From NCBI GenBank assembly GCA_023443045.1, contig JAEZWK010000023.1, positions 1-64,000 on the forward strand: 64,000 nt of DNA, written 5' to 3'. Source of the DNA: Bacillota bacterium. Its GTDB lineage: Bacteria; Bacillota_A; Clostridia; Tissierellales; Peptoniphilaceae. The position numbers and the translations under genes were made by a program. Positions 9,595 to 19,493 of this stretch are shown here, piece by piece. The notes beneath the pieces were generated by a model. The model made no database searches. It was not told the origin of the DNA and worked only from the letters and a program-made list of their open reading frames with translations. The first letter of the stretch is position 1; the number at the start of each line of letters is the position of its first letter.

Positions 9595-10924
9595 ATTCTC
9601 CCAAATACTTTTTGATTACTTTACCATCAGAAACTACATGCTCCCCTTTTAGAAATACATCTTTAACTCTTCCCTTAACTTTAAAGCCCTGATATGGATT
9701 ATAATCTACATTCATCAACTGATCTTTTACATCAATTATATGCTCAGAATTTTTTTCATAAATAACCAAATCAGCAATACTACCTTCTTTTATAACTCCC
9801 CTATCTGGATACATATTATACAATTTAGCAGAATTGGTGGACATAAATTCTACAAAATCTTCTACAGGCATATTATTATCATTTACAAGAATAGTATATG
9901 CAACTTCCACTCTATTTTCAATTCCTGGTAATCCTCCAGGTATTTTCCTTAAATCTTCGGATTTAGTTTTTAAAGTCTGGAAATCAAATGGGCAATGATC
10001 AGTGCCCAATGTTATGATCTCTTTATCCAATACGCCTTTTTTAATTTCTTCCACATCTTTTTTAGAATGAGCAGGTGGAGCATACACATATTTACTCGCT
10101 TCTTTTTTATCTAAATCATATACAGAATTATCTATTAGTAAATACTGAGTACAAGTTTCAGCAGTAACTTTAAAACCTTCTTTTCTTTTATTTTTTATTT
10201 CTTCAAGACCCTCTTTTGTGGAAAGATGCACTACATGAACTGGATGATCTGCCAATTTAGAAATATAGCACAATCTAGAAATGGCTTCTGCTTCTGCTAA
10301 ATTAGGATGAGCAACCTCCTGATAATTTGCATTATTTTTTCCTTCTTTCACTAGGTCTTCCATAATTTCGTCTAATAGCTCACCATTTTCACAATGACTT
10401 TCTACCAACGCTCCAATTTCTTTAGCTCTTTTTAAAACTTTATAAATATCTCTATCACCAATTCTAAAAGTATATGCCATATATATTTTAAAACTTGTAA
10501 CATCTAGATCCATCATATCTTGCATTTCTTTTAGTATATCATCAGTAATACTTACAAGTTCCATATGAAATCTATAATTACAAGAAGATTTTTCAGCGCG
10601 TCTCATTTCTTCTAAATAACTCTCTCTAAGAGTCATATCCGGCTTTCCGGTAGCAAAATTAATTATAGTTGTAGTACCGCCTTTTAAAGCTGCTAAAGTA
10701 CCTGTTTCATACGAATCAGAAACCTTTGCCAATGCATTTTCCATCTGTAGATGAGTATGAGGATCTATTCCGCCGGGAAATAAAAAATTACCTTCTGCAT
10801 CTATAATATCCTCACCATCAAAAGGAGCTATATCTTTAGCAATTTCTTTTATTTTTCCATCTTCTATTCTAAGACAACCAAAAATTCTCTTTTCACCTAT
10901 AATATCTGCATTTTTTATTATCAT
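9572..10924 (-). CDS. hyuA: Dihydropyrimidinase/hydantoinase-family cyclic amidohydrolase
   Basis: A 450-residue amidohydrolase-superfamily enzyme. The metal motif PGGIDPHTHLQM sits near residue 50. The carbamylated bridging Lys lies in SFKIYMAYT near residue 150. Further metal ligands appear around ESHCENG, VHVVHLS and LGTDHCPF. The family opens hydantoin, dihydropyrimidine or related purine-derived rings. In the anaerobic purine clusters of E. coli and gut Firmicutes the equivalent gene is ygeZ/hyuA. It overlaps ygfK by 4 bp (ATGATAA) and xdhC by 23 bp. Confidence 0.9.
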   Translation of the reverse strand: MIIKNADIIGEKRIFGCLRIEDGKIKEIAKDIAPFDGEDIIDAEGNFLFPGGIDPHTHLQMENALAKVSDSYETGTLAALKGGTTTIINFATGKPDMTLRESYLEEMRRAEKSSCNYRFHMELVSITDDILKEMQDMMDLDVTSFKIYMAYTFRIGDRDIYKVLKRAKEIGALVESHCENGELLDEIMEDLVKEGKNNANYQEVAHPNLAEAEAISRLCYISKLADHPVHVVHLSTKEGLEEIKNKRKEGFKVTAETCTQYLLIDNSVYDLDKKEASKYVYAPPAHSKKDVEEIKKGVLDKEIITLGTDHCPFDFQTLKTKSEDLRKIPGGLPGIENRVEVAYTILVNDNNMPVEDFVEFMSTNSAKLYNMYPDRGVIKEGSIADLVIYEKNSEHIIDVKDQLMNVDYNPYQGFKVKGRVKDVFLKGEHVVSDGKVIKKYLGEYAKNASK

Positions 10925-12603
10925 AATAGATACGGCTTATTTTCTAAAATGCCGCGAGTCACCTCCTGTAAAACCTCTGGGATATCTGATAATTTTCCAT
11001 TCATTACTTTATTATCCCACCTATAATGAATGTTTTCCAAACTCTCTATATATAACCCTTGATTTTCTGAATCTTTAAAACTTTCTATATCAGAAAAGAG
11101 GGTGATTCTATCTTTATAAGGTAAACAAGGTTCAACACATGGGAAAGCACAATTACCACATTCATTGCACAAAGCATCTACATGTAAAATAATCTTTCCA
11201 CTTGCTATTTCTAAAATTTCATTAGTTCTATTGGGGCATACCCTCACACAGTTTGTGCATAAAACACGACATCTAAAACCATCTGATCTAGTGCAAGAAT
11301 AGTGTCTATGCTCATCATATTTTTTTCTTGCTTGCTCAGTTTTTTTCATAAGAGTGGTAGACTTATCTGCCATATCTATTAATAATTTAGTATTTGTAGT
11401 TTGATCTTTAATATCAAAAGCTTTTATTTCATTTAAAACATTACTAAAAGCCTCAAGACCTGGTGTTTTTAATAATACTGTACAAATAGTAATCGGCCAT
11501 ACACCAGCATCATACAAATCTTTTACATTCGTCTTATCAATACCGCCACTAAAACTAATAGGCAAAGATCCATCCATTCTTTCTGAGATCATTTTGGCAA
11601 CATTAATACTTAGAGGATAAAGCGCCTTACCACTCATATACATTGCGTTTCCTGGAAGCTCATCATTGTGAATTTCAGTTTGGAATGTATTTGTTAGTTT
11701 AACTCCAAAACTAACTCCTATATTTTTCGCAACTTCTTTTAATCTTTTAATCATAGAAATTGCATCATCAAACTGAATATCATGTTCAAATTGTTCTTTA
11801 CCAAATTTTATATAATCAAAATTACAATCATCTAATATCTTTCTAACTCTATCATACCCCAAAAGTGTAGGGTTTAATTTAACATAGGTATTTATTTTTT
11901 TGTTTTCTATCAAATGAAGAGCTATTTTTTCGATTTCCTCTTTAGGACATCCATGCATGGTACTTAATGTTATTGAATTAGAAATCTTAGGAGATATATT
12001 TTTAATAAATTCTGCATCCACATTTTCAAACATATCAACCATGGATAGAGCATCATTTATACATTCATTAAAAGTTTTATTATTTTCTGCATTCATCATA
12101 GTATTAATAAAATTATCAACTATCTCCCCTGTGACTCCTTCATAATCATATCCTGCAGAAATATTAAATATAAAAGCATCAGGATCGCCCAAATTAAATT
12201 CTTTTGCGATTATTTTTATCAGAATATAACCCTTTATATATTCATCGCTTGCTTGACTGGCATGAAATTCACTGGACCATTCAGTGTTATAGGCCTCATC
12301 TTCCGCTCTTATACAAGGCTTAGGAATACCTAAATCTTCTCCAAATAATTTTTGAATGGTTTTTAACTCAAAAAAGCGACAACCGCTAGCGTAACATGCA
12401 ACTAAATTTTGTGCAAGCTGAGTGTGAGGACCAGCAGCTATACCTAGAGGACTCTCCAATTTTTCACCAAATATATCTAAAAATTTATTCCCATCAAAGA
12501 CTGGAATTTTTTTTACATTATAAATAGAATTATATTTTTTATATTCAGATAATATTCTATTTAACATATTTTTAAAACTTCTTGGCTTCATTATATCTGA
12601 CAT
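10921..12603 (-). CDS. ygfK: Shortened YgfK-like oxidoreductase (DHODH-like domain + ferredoxin, no FAD/NADPH domain)
   Basis: This 560-residue protein matches YgfK of purine-degradation clusters, which is normally about 1000 residues. Residues of about 40-430 form a dihydropyrimidine/dihydroorotate-dehydrogenase-like FMN barrel (SPLGIAAGPHTQLAQN, STMHGCPKEEIEKI, ISFSGGI). Residues of about 455-515 hold two iron-sulfur motifs (CTNCVRVCPN and CNECGNCAFPCVEPC). The GltD-like FAD/NADPH domain that usually lies between them is absent. The frame is intact and the flanking genes overlap, so this appears to be a natural short form needing an external electron partner (inference). It probably reduces a purine-ring intermediate. 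Confidence 0.8.
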   Translation of the reverse strand: MSDIMKPRSFKNMLNRILSEYKKYNSIYNVKKIPVFDGNKFLDIFGEKLESPLGIAAGPHTQLAQNLVACYASGCRFFELKTIQKLFGEDLGIPKPCIRAEDEAYNTEWSSEFHASQASDEYIKGYILIKIIAKEFNLGDPDAFIFNISAGYDYEGVTGEIVDNFINTMMNAENNKTFNECINDALSMVDMFENVDAEFIKNISPKISNSITLSTMHGCPKEEIEKIALHLIENKKINTYVKLNPTLLGYDRVRKILDDCNFDYIKFGKEQFEHDIQFDDAISMIKRLKEVAKNIGVSFGVKLTNTFQTEIHNDELPGNAMYMSGKALYPLSINVAKMISERMDGSLPISFSGGIDKTNVKDLYDAGVWPITICTVLLKTPGLEAFSNVLNEIKAFDIKDQTTNTKLLIDMADKSTTLMKKTEQARKKYDEHRHYSCTRSDGFRCRVLCTNCVRVCPNRTNEILEIASGKIILHVDALCNECGNCAFPCVEPCLPYKDRITLFSDIESFKDSENQGLYIESLENIHYRWDNKVMNGKLSDIPEVLQEVTRGILENKPYLL

Positions 12604-12616
12604 AATAACCTCCTAT

Positions 12617-12650
12617 GTAAAAAAAGAGCTGCAGTCCCGACCACAGCTCC
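12617..12650 (-). terminator. Internal intrinsic terminator between ygeX and ygfK
   Basis: On the minus strand a GAGCTG...CAGCTC stem (12626-12631 with 12644-12649) is followed directly by T7. It lies between the ygeX stop and the ygfK ribosome binding site. No promoter is obvious after it, so it probably tunes expression of the downstream half of the operon. Confidence 0.85.
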
Positions 12651-12659
12651 CTAAATTTA

Positions 12660-13865
12660 TTATAAACTAGGATATTCTCCATCCCAAACGATTCTTCTAT
12701 AACCTTCTTTATCGGTATCTCCTTCAGTAGATATACAAAGTACTACTGAATTTTCATCTAATCCTAATTGTTCTTTTATACTAGCTAAATCTGGATCAGT
12801 CATAAGTTTAGATACAACACCACTTGTTACTGCACCACTTTCTCCAGAGATGATTTTTTCATCACCATTAAGAGCATTGCCTAAAAGTCTCATACCATGT
12901 GCTGCATAATAATCTTCAACTGAAAGGAAGTAATCAGCAAAACCAGCTAAAATTGGCCAACCTATAGTTACAGGCTCTCCACAACATAAACCAGCCATAA
13001 TTGAATCCATATCACCAGTTACAAAATGTAATTTTCCATCATCAGCTTCAGCAGTTTTATATAAACAATTTGCTTTATGTGGTTCTACGATAACAATTGT
13101 AGGCTTATTATCTTTCATAACATTTGCAAAAAATCCAGTAACAGCACCACTCATAGAACCAACTCCCGCTTGTAAAAATACGTGAGTAGGTAAAACTCCT
13201 TGCTCTTTCATATCGTTAAAAGCTTCATACGCCATTGTCATATAGCCCTGCATAATCCATCTAGGAATATCTTCATAACCATCCCAGGAAGTATCCTGAA
13301 CCATAACTCCGTTATTTTCTTTAGCATATTTATCAGCTAAACGAACGCACTCATCATAGTTATATTCATAAACATCCACATCAGAATTCTCTTTTCTGAT
13401 ATTTAGAACTCTTTCTAGTGCGGTACCTTTTGGCATAAAAACTTTAGATTTTTGTTTTAACTGATTAGCTGTCCATGCAACACCTCTACCATGATTTCCA
13501 TCTGTAGCAGTAGTAAACATAACATCGCCCAATTTATTTCTAATCTCATCAGAAATCATTTTTTCATAAGGAAGATCATTTATATCCATACCTAATCTTT
13601 CAGCGATATAATTGCCAATTGCAAAAGATCCACCTAAAACTTTAAAAGCATTTAATCCAAAACGATAGCTTTCATCTTTAACAAAGAATTTTTTTATATT
13701 TAATTTTTCTGCTAAATTTTTTAAATCTCTTAGAGGAGTTTTCTCGTATTGTGGAAAAGACTCATGAAATCTATGAACTTTTTCAACAACCTCCATATCT
13801 AAGAAAGAAGTATCAACATTTTCATATTTTTTAGCAAGTTTAGCTAATTTTATTTTGTCTGCCAC
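12660..13865 (-). CDS. dpaL: Diaminopropionate ammonia-lyase (YgeX/DpaL)
   Basis: A 401-residue fold-type II PLP enzyme. The PLP lysine is K75 in RFGLNAFKVLGGSFA, identical in layout to E. coli YgeX (398 residues). TDGNHGRGVAW is the substrate loop, and LQAGVGSMSGAV is the glycine-rich phosphate-binding loop. The family converts 2,3-diaminopropionate to pyruvate and two ammonia. In anaerobic purine clusters it handles a diaminopropionate-type product of ring opening. It sits between ssnA and ygfK, and a strong terminator follows its stop codon. Confidence 0.93.
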   Translation of the reverse strand: MADKIKLAKLAKKYENVDTSFLDMEVVEKVHRFHESFPQYEKTPLRDLKNLAEKLNIKKFFVKDESYRFGLNAFKVLGGSFAIGNYIAERLGMDINDLPYEKMISDEIRNKLGDVMFTTATDGNHGRGVAWTANQLKQKSKVFMPKGTALERVLNIRKENSDVDVYEYNYDECVRLADKYAKENNGVMVQDTSWDGYEDIPRWIMQGYMTMAYEAFNDMKEQGVLPTHVFLQAGVGSMSGAVTGFFANVMKDNKPTIVIVEPHKANCLYKTAEADDGKLHFVTGDMDSIMAGLCCGEPVTIGWPILAGFADYFLSVEDYYAAHGMRLLGNALNGDEKIISGESGAVTSGVVSKLMTDPDLASIKEQLGLDENSVVLCISTEGDTDKEGYRRIVWDGEYPSL

Positions 13866-13874
13866 TTTTTCCTC

Positions 13875-15197
13875 CTACATTTTTTTCCAAATTTCAACAG
13901 CTCTATTTCTAGATCTTTCGTATATATCATCAACATCAACGGTAGTAATAACACGATTTTTCATGACAAATTTACCTCTAGCAATTGTAGAATCTACCTT
14001 TGCTCCTGAAAATCCAAACAATAGATGACCCACGTAACTATCTGAATTAAATGGAGTGTATGGTTTATAATCTACTACAATCAAATCTGCATAATTACCT
14101 TCTTTTATTACACCAACACCTCTATCAAAAAACTTTGATGCTATTTTTGGGTTGTTCTCAAAAAGTAATTTACTTGCTTCATTAAAGCCAACTGTAGGAT
14201 CATTTAAATCATGACTCTGTAAAACTTTTGCTACCTTCACACTCTCAAACATATCATTTGTATATGCATCTGTACCTAATCCAACTAAAACTCCAAGATT
14301 TAAAAGCTCGGTAACAGGAGTTGTGCCAACAGAATTACCCATATTGCTTTCAGGATTATGGATAACAATTGTATTTGAATCTCTAAGCATATTCATTTCC
14401 TTATGACTCAAATTACAACAGTGCACAACCATGTTTTTTCCGCCTAAAAGATCAAAATTTTCTAATCTTTCCACAACTCTTTTGCCATATTTGTGTAGTG
14501 AATCCAATTCATCTTCAATACCTTCCGCAACATGAATGTGTACACCTGCATTTAATTCTTTGCAAGCATCAGAAACTTTTTTTAATGTATCATCACCAAC
14601 AGTAAAAGAAGCGTGAACACCAATGTGAGATCTGATTCTTCCATTTTCAATTGAATTATATTTTTTTACTGCATTTAAATTTTCAGTTATAGCTTGTTCA
14701 GTTCTTTCTAAACCATCTCTTTCAGAAATCTCAAAACAAATATCCCCAGAAATTCCAATTTCATCAATTGCTCTAGCAACTTGATCCAAAGAACCTAAAG
14801 TATTATATGGTGATGCGTGATGATCAAAAATAGTTGTAACACCATTTTGTACGCTTTCAATTAAGGTAGTCATAGAATTTAAATAAACATCTTCCAGCTC
14901 AAGTTTTTTATCCAATGCCCACCATAGATTCTCCAAAATCTCCATGAAATTTCTTTTGCTTCCGCTAGAATTCATACCTCTAGCATATGCAGAATAAAAA
15001 TGAGTATGCATATTTACTAAACCGGGCATAATCACTTTTCCATTTACATCAAAAATTTCTTCACTTGGATATTTTTTCTTTAATTCTTGAAAATCTCCAA
15101 CCTCTTTGATGACATCCCCATCTATGAGGACGCCACCGCAAGGAATAAATTTTTTAGAGTCGTCTAATGTTATAACAACACCGTTTCCTATTAACAT
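13875..15197 (-). CDS. ssnA: SsnA-type aminohydrolase
   Basis: A 440-residue amidohydrolase of the SsnA family, which is linked to selenium-dependent hydroxylases and purine breakdown. Metal-binding features are MPGLVNMHTHFYSAYARGMN near residue 55, GVHIHVAEG, VVHCCNLSH and GLGTDAYTNDMFES. Related enzymes deaminate guanine-like or pterin substrates; the precise SsnA substrate is less certain. The gene begins 7 bp after the carbamate kinase stop and ends 9 bp before ygeX, in the same order as other yge clusters. Confidence 0.9.
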   Translation of the reverse strand: MLIGNGVVITLDDSKKFIPCGGVLIDGDVIKEVGDFQELKKKYPSEEIFDVNGKVIMPGLVNMHTHFYSAYARGMNSSGSKRNFMEILENLWWALDKKLELEDVYLNSMTTLIESVQNGVTTIFDHHASPYNTLGSLDQVARAIDEIGISGDICFEISERDGLERTEQAITENLNAVKKYNSIENGRIRSHIGVHASFTVGDDTLKKVSDACKELNAGVHIHVAEGIEDELDSLHKYGKRVVERLENFDLLGGKNMVVHCCNLSHKEMNMLRDSNTIVIHNPESNMGNSVGTTPVTELLNLGVLVGLGTDAYTNDMFESVKVAKVLQSHDLNDPTVGFNEASKLLFENNPKIASKFFDRGVGVIKEGNYADLIVVDYKPYTPFNSDSYVGHLLFGFSGAKVDSTIARGKFVMKNRVITTVDVDDIYERSRNRAVEIWKKM

Positions 15198-15204
15198 AAT
15201 TCAC

Positions 15205-16134
15205 CTACTCTACAATTAGGGTACCAGTTTCTCCATTCATACCTTCTACTAATTTATCTAAGGAAGTAATTAAAGTCTGTCTACCTTTTCCACTTTTTAC
15301 AAAATCAATAGCAGCTTCTATTTTAGGTAACATTGAACCCTCAGGGAATTGACCTTCTTCAATATATTTATAAGCTTCTTCTAAAGTCATTCTAGATAAA
15401 TCTTCTTGATTAGGCTTATTGAAATTGATAGAAACTTTTTCAACTCCGGTGCAAATTACCAAACTATCACAATTAGTATCAGCAGCTAGTAAAACTGAAG
15501 TTCTGTCTTTGTCAATAACTGCATCAATTGCTTTATACCAATTACCTTCTTTTATAGTTGGTATTCCACCGCCGCCACCAGCGATTACTATATTTCCTTT
15601 TTCTACCAAATCTAAAACACTTTCTTTTTCAATGATTTCAAGAGGAATTGGAGAAGCTACAACTTCTCTGTAGCCTCTACCACTGTCTTCAATCATTGTT
15701 TTTCCAGCTTTTGTTAACTCATCTGCTTGCTCTTTTGTATAAAAAGCTCCGATTGGTTTAGTAGGATTTTTAAATTTAGGATCGTTTTTATCTACTAAAC
15801 ATCTGCTAACTACAGTAACAACTTTTTTATCTATACCTTTTTCAATCAATCTATTTTGAATAGCGTTTTGTAGATGATAGCCAATAAAACTTTGACTCAT
15901 AGCTACACATTCACTTAAAGGTTGTGTTTCAGTTTTTTCTACCATAGTTCCTCTGTCAATATTTGATTTTATATAACCAACTTGTGGCCCGTTACCATGA
16001 CAAATAACAACTTCATTTCCTTGCTCAATTAAATCTGCAACTGGTTTAGCAATAACGCCTACTGTCTCAATCAATTCATTAAAATATGTTCCTAAGGCAT
16101 TACCGCCCAAAGAAATTAATATTCTTTTACCCAT
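15205..16134 (-). CDS. arcC: Carbamate kinase
   Basis: A 309-residue carbamate kinase. The signatures are ISLGGNALG at the N-terminus, VICHGNGPQVGYI near residue 50 and VIAGGGGGIPT near residue 205. It makes ATP from carbamoyl phosphate and ADP, releasing ammonia and CO2. Its position next to the YgeW carbamoyltransferase and YgeY hydrolase suggests that it harvests carbamoyl phosphate from purine ring fragments rather than from arginine; no arginine deiminase is present. Confidence 0.95.
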   Translation of the reverse strand: MGKRILISLGGNALGTYFNELIETVGVIAKPVADLIEQGNEVVICHGNGPQVGYIKSNIDRGTMVEKTETQPLSECVAMSQSFIGYHLQNAIQNRLIEKGIDKKVVTVVSRCLVDKNDPKFKNPTKPIGAFYTKEQADELTKAGKTMIEDSGRGYREVVASPIPLEIIEKESVLDLVEKGNIVIAGGGGGIPTIKEGNWYKAIDAVIDKDRTSVLLAADTNCDSLVICTGVEKVSINFNKPNQEDLSRMTLEEAYKYIEEGQFPEGSMLPKIEAAIDFVKSGKGRQTLITSLDKLVEGMNGETGTLIVE

Positions 16135-16171
16135 AAATTCCTCTTTTTCTTATAAATTTTTTCCTATTAAA

Positions 16172-17512
16172 TTATTTTGTATATACTGATGGTAATACAG
16201 CAAATACAGCAGCACATGTTACTAAATCTTGTTTCCAAGTTTTTTCGTTAGGAGCATGCGCTTGATCTTCTGCACCTGGACCAAATCCGATGCAAGGGAT
16301 TCCATTTCTTCCCATGATAGAAACACCATTTGTTGAGAATGTCCACTTATCTGTTAGAGGTCTAGAAGCTTTGTGCTCTTCTCCTTGTGGTCTGATTCTC
16401 TTATCTCCATATAATGTTGTATATGATTCTTCTAAAGCTTTTGTTACAGCATGATCTTTTGGTAATACCCATGTTGGGAAATAGCACTCAATTGGATATA
16501 CTAATCCAGTCCAGCTAGCTCTTTCATACATGTACATGCTTACTTTTGCACCATGTTTTTTAACTGAAGGTAATTCTTCAATCTCTTTTATACAAGATTG
16601 CCATGTTTCACCTGCTGTCATTCTTCTGTCTAATGATATAGAACAAGAATCTGCAACAGCACATCTAGAAGGAGATGTGAAGAAAATTTCAGAAACTGTA
16701 ACTGTACCACGGCCTAAGAAATTAGCTTCTTCATATTCTTTGTTATATTTTTCATCTAACATTTTAACTAAACCTTTGATTTCTACGGAATCATCAGCAG
16801 GATTTTCATTCAAAGCTTTAATATCTTTTAAAATATCAGCCATTTTATAAATAGCGTTATCTCCTCTTTCTGGAGCAGATCCGTGACAGCTTACACCTTG
16901 AACATCTACTCTGATTTCCATTCTACCTCTTTGACCTCTGTAGATACCACCATCAGTTGGCTCTGTAGAAACTACGAAATCAGGTTTACATAATTTACCA
17001 AATTCAGGATTTTTTACATCTTCTTTAAGAATGTATTCCCAGCACATACCATCACAGTCTTCTTCTTGAACAGAAGCTACAACCATCATAGTATATTTAT
17101 CAGAAAGCATACCCAAATCTTTAATGATTTTAGCAGCCCACATAGCTGAAACAACTCCACCTGTTTGATCTGAAGTTCCTCTAGCACCAATTTCTGTTTC
17201 AGTTTCATAACCTTCGTATGGATCAAAATCCCAGTTTTCACGATTACCAATACCTACAGTATCGATATGTCCATCAAAACAAACGATTTTTTCACCATTA
17301 CCCATCCAACCTAAAACATTACCTAGTGGATCGATCCAAGTTTTATCAAAACCTAGTTCTTTCATTTTTTCTTCTATTCTTTTTGCTTTAGGACCTTCTT
17401 GGCAACTTTCACTTGGGAAGCGTAAAACTTCTCTTAAAAATGCTGTCATTTCTGGTAAATATGCTTGTGCTGCTTCTTTTACTTTATTAAAATCGATTTT
17501 TAATTCGCTCAT
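16172..17512 (-). CDS. ygeY: YgeY-family selenium-metabolism-linked M20 hydrolase
   Basis: A 446-residue M20 metallopeptidase-like hydrolase. Metal and catalytic motifs are [13 protein letters not shown] (near residue 80), [14 protein letters not shown] and [11 protein letters not shown] (with the catalytic Glu). A late His lies in [13 protein letters not shown]. The family is named for its association with selenium-dependent purine hydroxylases. It is thought to cleave an amide or ureido intermediate, but its substrate is not proven. It lies between ygeW and the carbamate kinase gene. Confidence 0.9.
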   Translation of the reverse strand: MSELKIDFNKVKEAAQAYLPEMTAFLREVLRFPSESCQEGPKAKRIEEKMKELGFDKTWIDPLGNVLGWMGNGEKIVCFDGHIDTVGIGNRENWDFDPYEGYETETEIGARGTSDQTGGVVSAMWAAKIIKDLGMLSDKYTMMVVASVQEEDCDGMCWEYILKEDVKNPEFGKLCKPDFVVSTEPTDGGIYRGQRGRMEIRVDVQGVSCHGSAPERGDNAIYKMADILKDIKALNENPADDSVEIKGLVKMLDEKYNKEYEEANFLGRGTVTVSEIFFTSPSRCAVADSCSISLDRRMTAGETWQSCIKEIEELPSVKKHGAKVSMYMYERASWTGLVYPIECYFPTWVLPKDHAVTKALEESYTTLYGDKRIRPQGEEHKASRPLTDKWTFSTNGVSIMGRNGIPCIGFGPGAEDQAHAPNEKTWKQDLVTCAAVFAVLPSVYTK

Positions 17513-17532
17513 TTTTACACTCCTTTATAAAA

Positions 17533-18723
17533 TTAATCGTTTACTCTACGTGCGTCTTTATTCCACAACTCTTCTAATTTAGCTTTTGGATTTTTAACTC
17601 TTTGTAGGAAGATCATAGCTGCGATTACATATGGTTTAAAGCTAGCTTCTTGATATAATTCTTTTCTATATCTATCGAAAACTGAAGCGTCAACCTCTCC
17701 TTCTTTACAAGAAACTCCTGTAATATCTGCTGGAAGTGGGTGACCATAAAGAGCTTTACCATCTTTAGTAGTTTTCATTAATTCTTCAGTAACTGTCCAC
17801 TCTTTGTGTTCAGCATTTTGTTTTAATAATCTCTTTTCTAATTCATCAATTCCATCAAAATCGCCTTTTCCATATAGATCTGTTCTTTCCTCCATAGCTT
17901 TAAATGGAGCCCAGCTCTTAGGATATACAATATCTGCATCTTTGAAAGCTTCTTCCATAGAATTTGTAACTTTGAAGCTTCCGCCGTACTCTTTTACATT
18001 GTTTTCAGCAACTTCGATAACTTCATCCATTACTTCATATCCTTTTGGATGAGCAAGTACAACATCCATTCCTAGACGTGTCCATAAACCAATTCCACCT
18101 TGAGGAACTGAAAGTGGTTTACCATAAGAAGGAGAATAAGCCCATGTCAATGCAATTTTTTTACCTTTAAGATTTTCAAATCCACCAAAATAATGTGCAA
18201 AGTGTAAAGAATCTGCCATCATTTGTGTTGGGTGATCTATATCACATTGTAAAGAAACTACAGTAGGACGTTGTTCAAGGATACCTTCATCAAAACCTCT
18301 TTGAACACTATCTGCGAATTCTTTTTGATATGTGTGACCTTTTCCAATATACATATCATCACGAATACCTATTACATCTGCCATGAAAGAAACCATATTA
18401 GCTGTTTCTAATAATGTTTCACCATGTGCAATTTGTGATTTTTTCTCATCTAAATCTTGAACTTCTAATCCTAATAAGTTACAAGCTGATGCGAAAGAAA
18501 ATCTTGTTCTTGTTGAATTATCTCTAAAAATAGAAATTCCTAAACCAGAATCAAAAATTCTAGCTGATTTGTTGTTTTCTCTTAACATTCTAATAGCATC
18601 TGCTACAGTCCAAATTGCGTTCAATTCATCCATTGATTTATCCCATGTTAGGAAAAAATCATCTTGGTATAATTTACCAAAGTCAAGGTTATCAAGTTTT
18701 GAGATAAGTTGTTTAAATTCCAT
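17533..18723 (-). CDS. ygeW: Knotted carbamoyltransferase YgeW
   Basis: A 396-residue aspartate/ornithine-carbamoyltransferase superfamily member. It has the carbamoyl-phosphate loop FRDNSTRTRFSFASA and a second-domain segment DIDHPTQMMADSLHFA (HPTQ motif). Length and motifs match YgeW. In purine-degradation clusters the enzyme is believed to act phosphorolytically on a carbamoylated intermediate, feeding carbamate kinase. Its amino substrate is unknown. It starts 26 bp after the regulator stop and is the first catabolic enzyme of the operon. Confidence 0.92.
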   Translation of the reverse strand: MEFKQLISKLDNLDFGKLYQDDFFLTWDKSMDELNAIWTVADAIRMLRENNKSARIFDSGLGISIFRDNSTRTRFSFASACNLLGLEVQDLDEKKSQIAHGETLLETANMVSFMADVIGIRDDMYIGKGHTYQKEFADSVQRGFDEGILEQRPTVVSLQCDIDHPTQMMADSLHFAHYFGGFENLKGKKIALTWAYSPSYGKPLSVPQGGIGLWTRLGMDVVLAHPKGYEVMDEVIEVAENNVKEYGGSFKVTNSMEEAFKDADIVYPKSWAPFKAMEERTDLYGKGDFDGIDELEKRLLKQNAEHKEWTVTEELMKTTKDGKALYGHPLPADITGVSCKEGEVDASVFDRYRKELYQEASFKPYVIAAMIFLQRVKNPKAKLEELWNKDARRVND

Positions 18724-18748
18724 AATACTCCTCCTAAAAAATTAGAAT

Positions 18749-19414
18749 TTACTCTCCTTGTTCTTGCTCAATTTCTTTAATATATCTATAAATTGTCTGT
18801 GGTGAAATATCAAACAATTCCGCCACTGTTGTAATCGCACCCTTATAATTAAAAACTTTTAAATTATAAAGAGTCCTAATAGGGTTTCCTTCTTTGTGAA
18901 TTTTATTGGCAGGAATATTTCTATCCCAGTTCAAGAAAACATTTTTTATCATATTGTCAATTATCTTTTCCAGCGGTTCATCAAAAAATTCTTTTTCATA
19001 AGCTTGATTACCATCAAAACCAAATAATACTTCTTTGACGAACATATCTTTTAATCTCAAAAGATTAGTAAGATCAAAATTCACACACAATAATCCGATT
19101 AATTCTTCATCTACCTTAATATAAAAAGTTGATGATCTAAATACTCTCTGATTATATTCATTTATAATAATGTAATTCGAAACATAATTACATGATTTAT
19201 AATCTGATTTCATTATTTTTTTTAAACGATAACCGGTAATGGTATCACCAACATTCCTATCTGATAAATGACCATTTACTAAATGTATTATTGTACTTGA
19301 ATCTTCGTGATAATCTCTTAAACATACTTCACAATTTTCGCCAGCAACAGTGGCAATATAATCTGACAATTTTATATATTCTTGTAAAAGTTTTCTTTTT
19401 TCACTTAAATTCAT
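18749..19414 (-). CDS. YheO/DauR-type transcriptional regulator of the purine cluster
   Basis: A 221-residue protein with an N-terminal YheO-like PAS domain (residues of about 10-120: VCLRDYHED...IIHLVNGHLSDRNVGD) and a C-terminal DauR-type helix-turn-helix (residues of about 180-221: VAELFDISPQTIYRYIKEIEQ). As the first gene of the operon with its own promoter (19437-19465), it is the best candidate for a ligand-responsive regulator of the catabolic genes. The ligand is not visible from sequence; a purine or purine product is an inference from context. Confidence 0.85.
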   Translation of the reverse strand: MNLSEKRKLLQEYIKLSDYIATVAGENCEVCLRDYHEDSSTIIHLVNGHLSDRNVGDTITGYRLKKIMKSDYKSCNYVSNYIIINEYNQRVFRSSTFYIKVDEELIGLLCVNFDLTNLLRLKDMFVKEVLFGFDGNQAYEKEFFDEPLEKIIDNMIKNVFLNWDRNIPANKIHKEGNPIRTLYNLKVFNYKGAITTVAELFDISPQTIYRYIKEIEQEQGE

Positions 19415-19436
19415 AGATCCACCCCTTTACAAGTCA

Positions 19437-19465
19437 ATATTATAATAATTTTTTAACATTGTCAA
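19437..19465 (-). promoter_or_regulatory. Promoter of the purine catabolism operon (regulator onward)
   Basis: TTGACA (19460-19465) and TAATAT (19437-19442) are 17 bp apart on the minus strand; an overlapping TATAAT lies at 15 bp. It is followed by an AAAGGGGTGGATCT ribosome binding region and the regulator ATG. Confidence 0.75.
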
Positions 19466-19493
19466 TACTTTTTTTTAATTTTTTCTCATTTTT

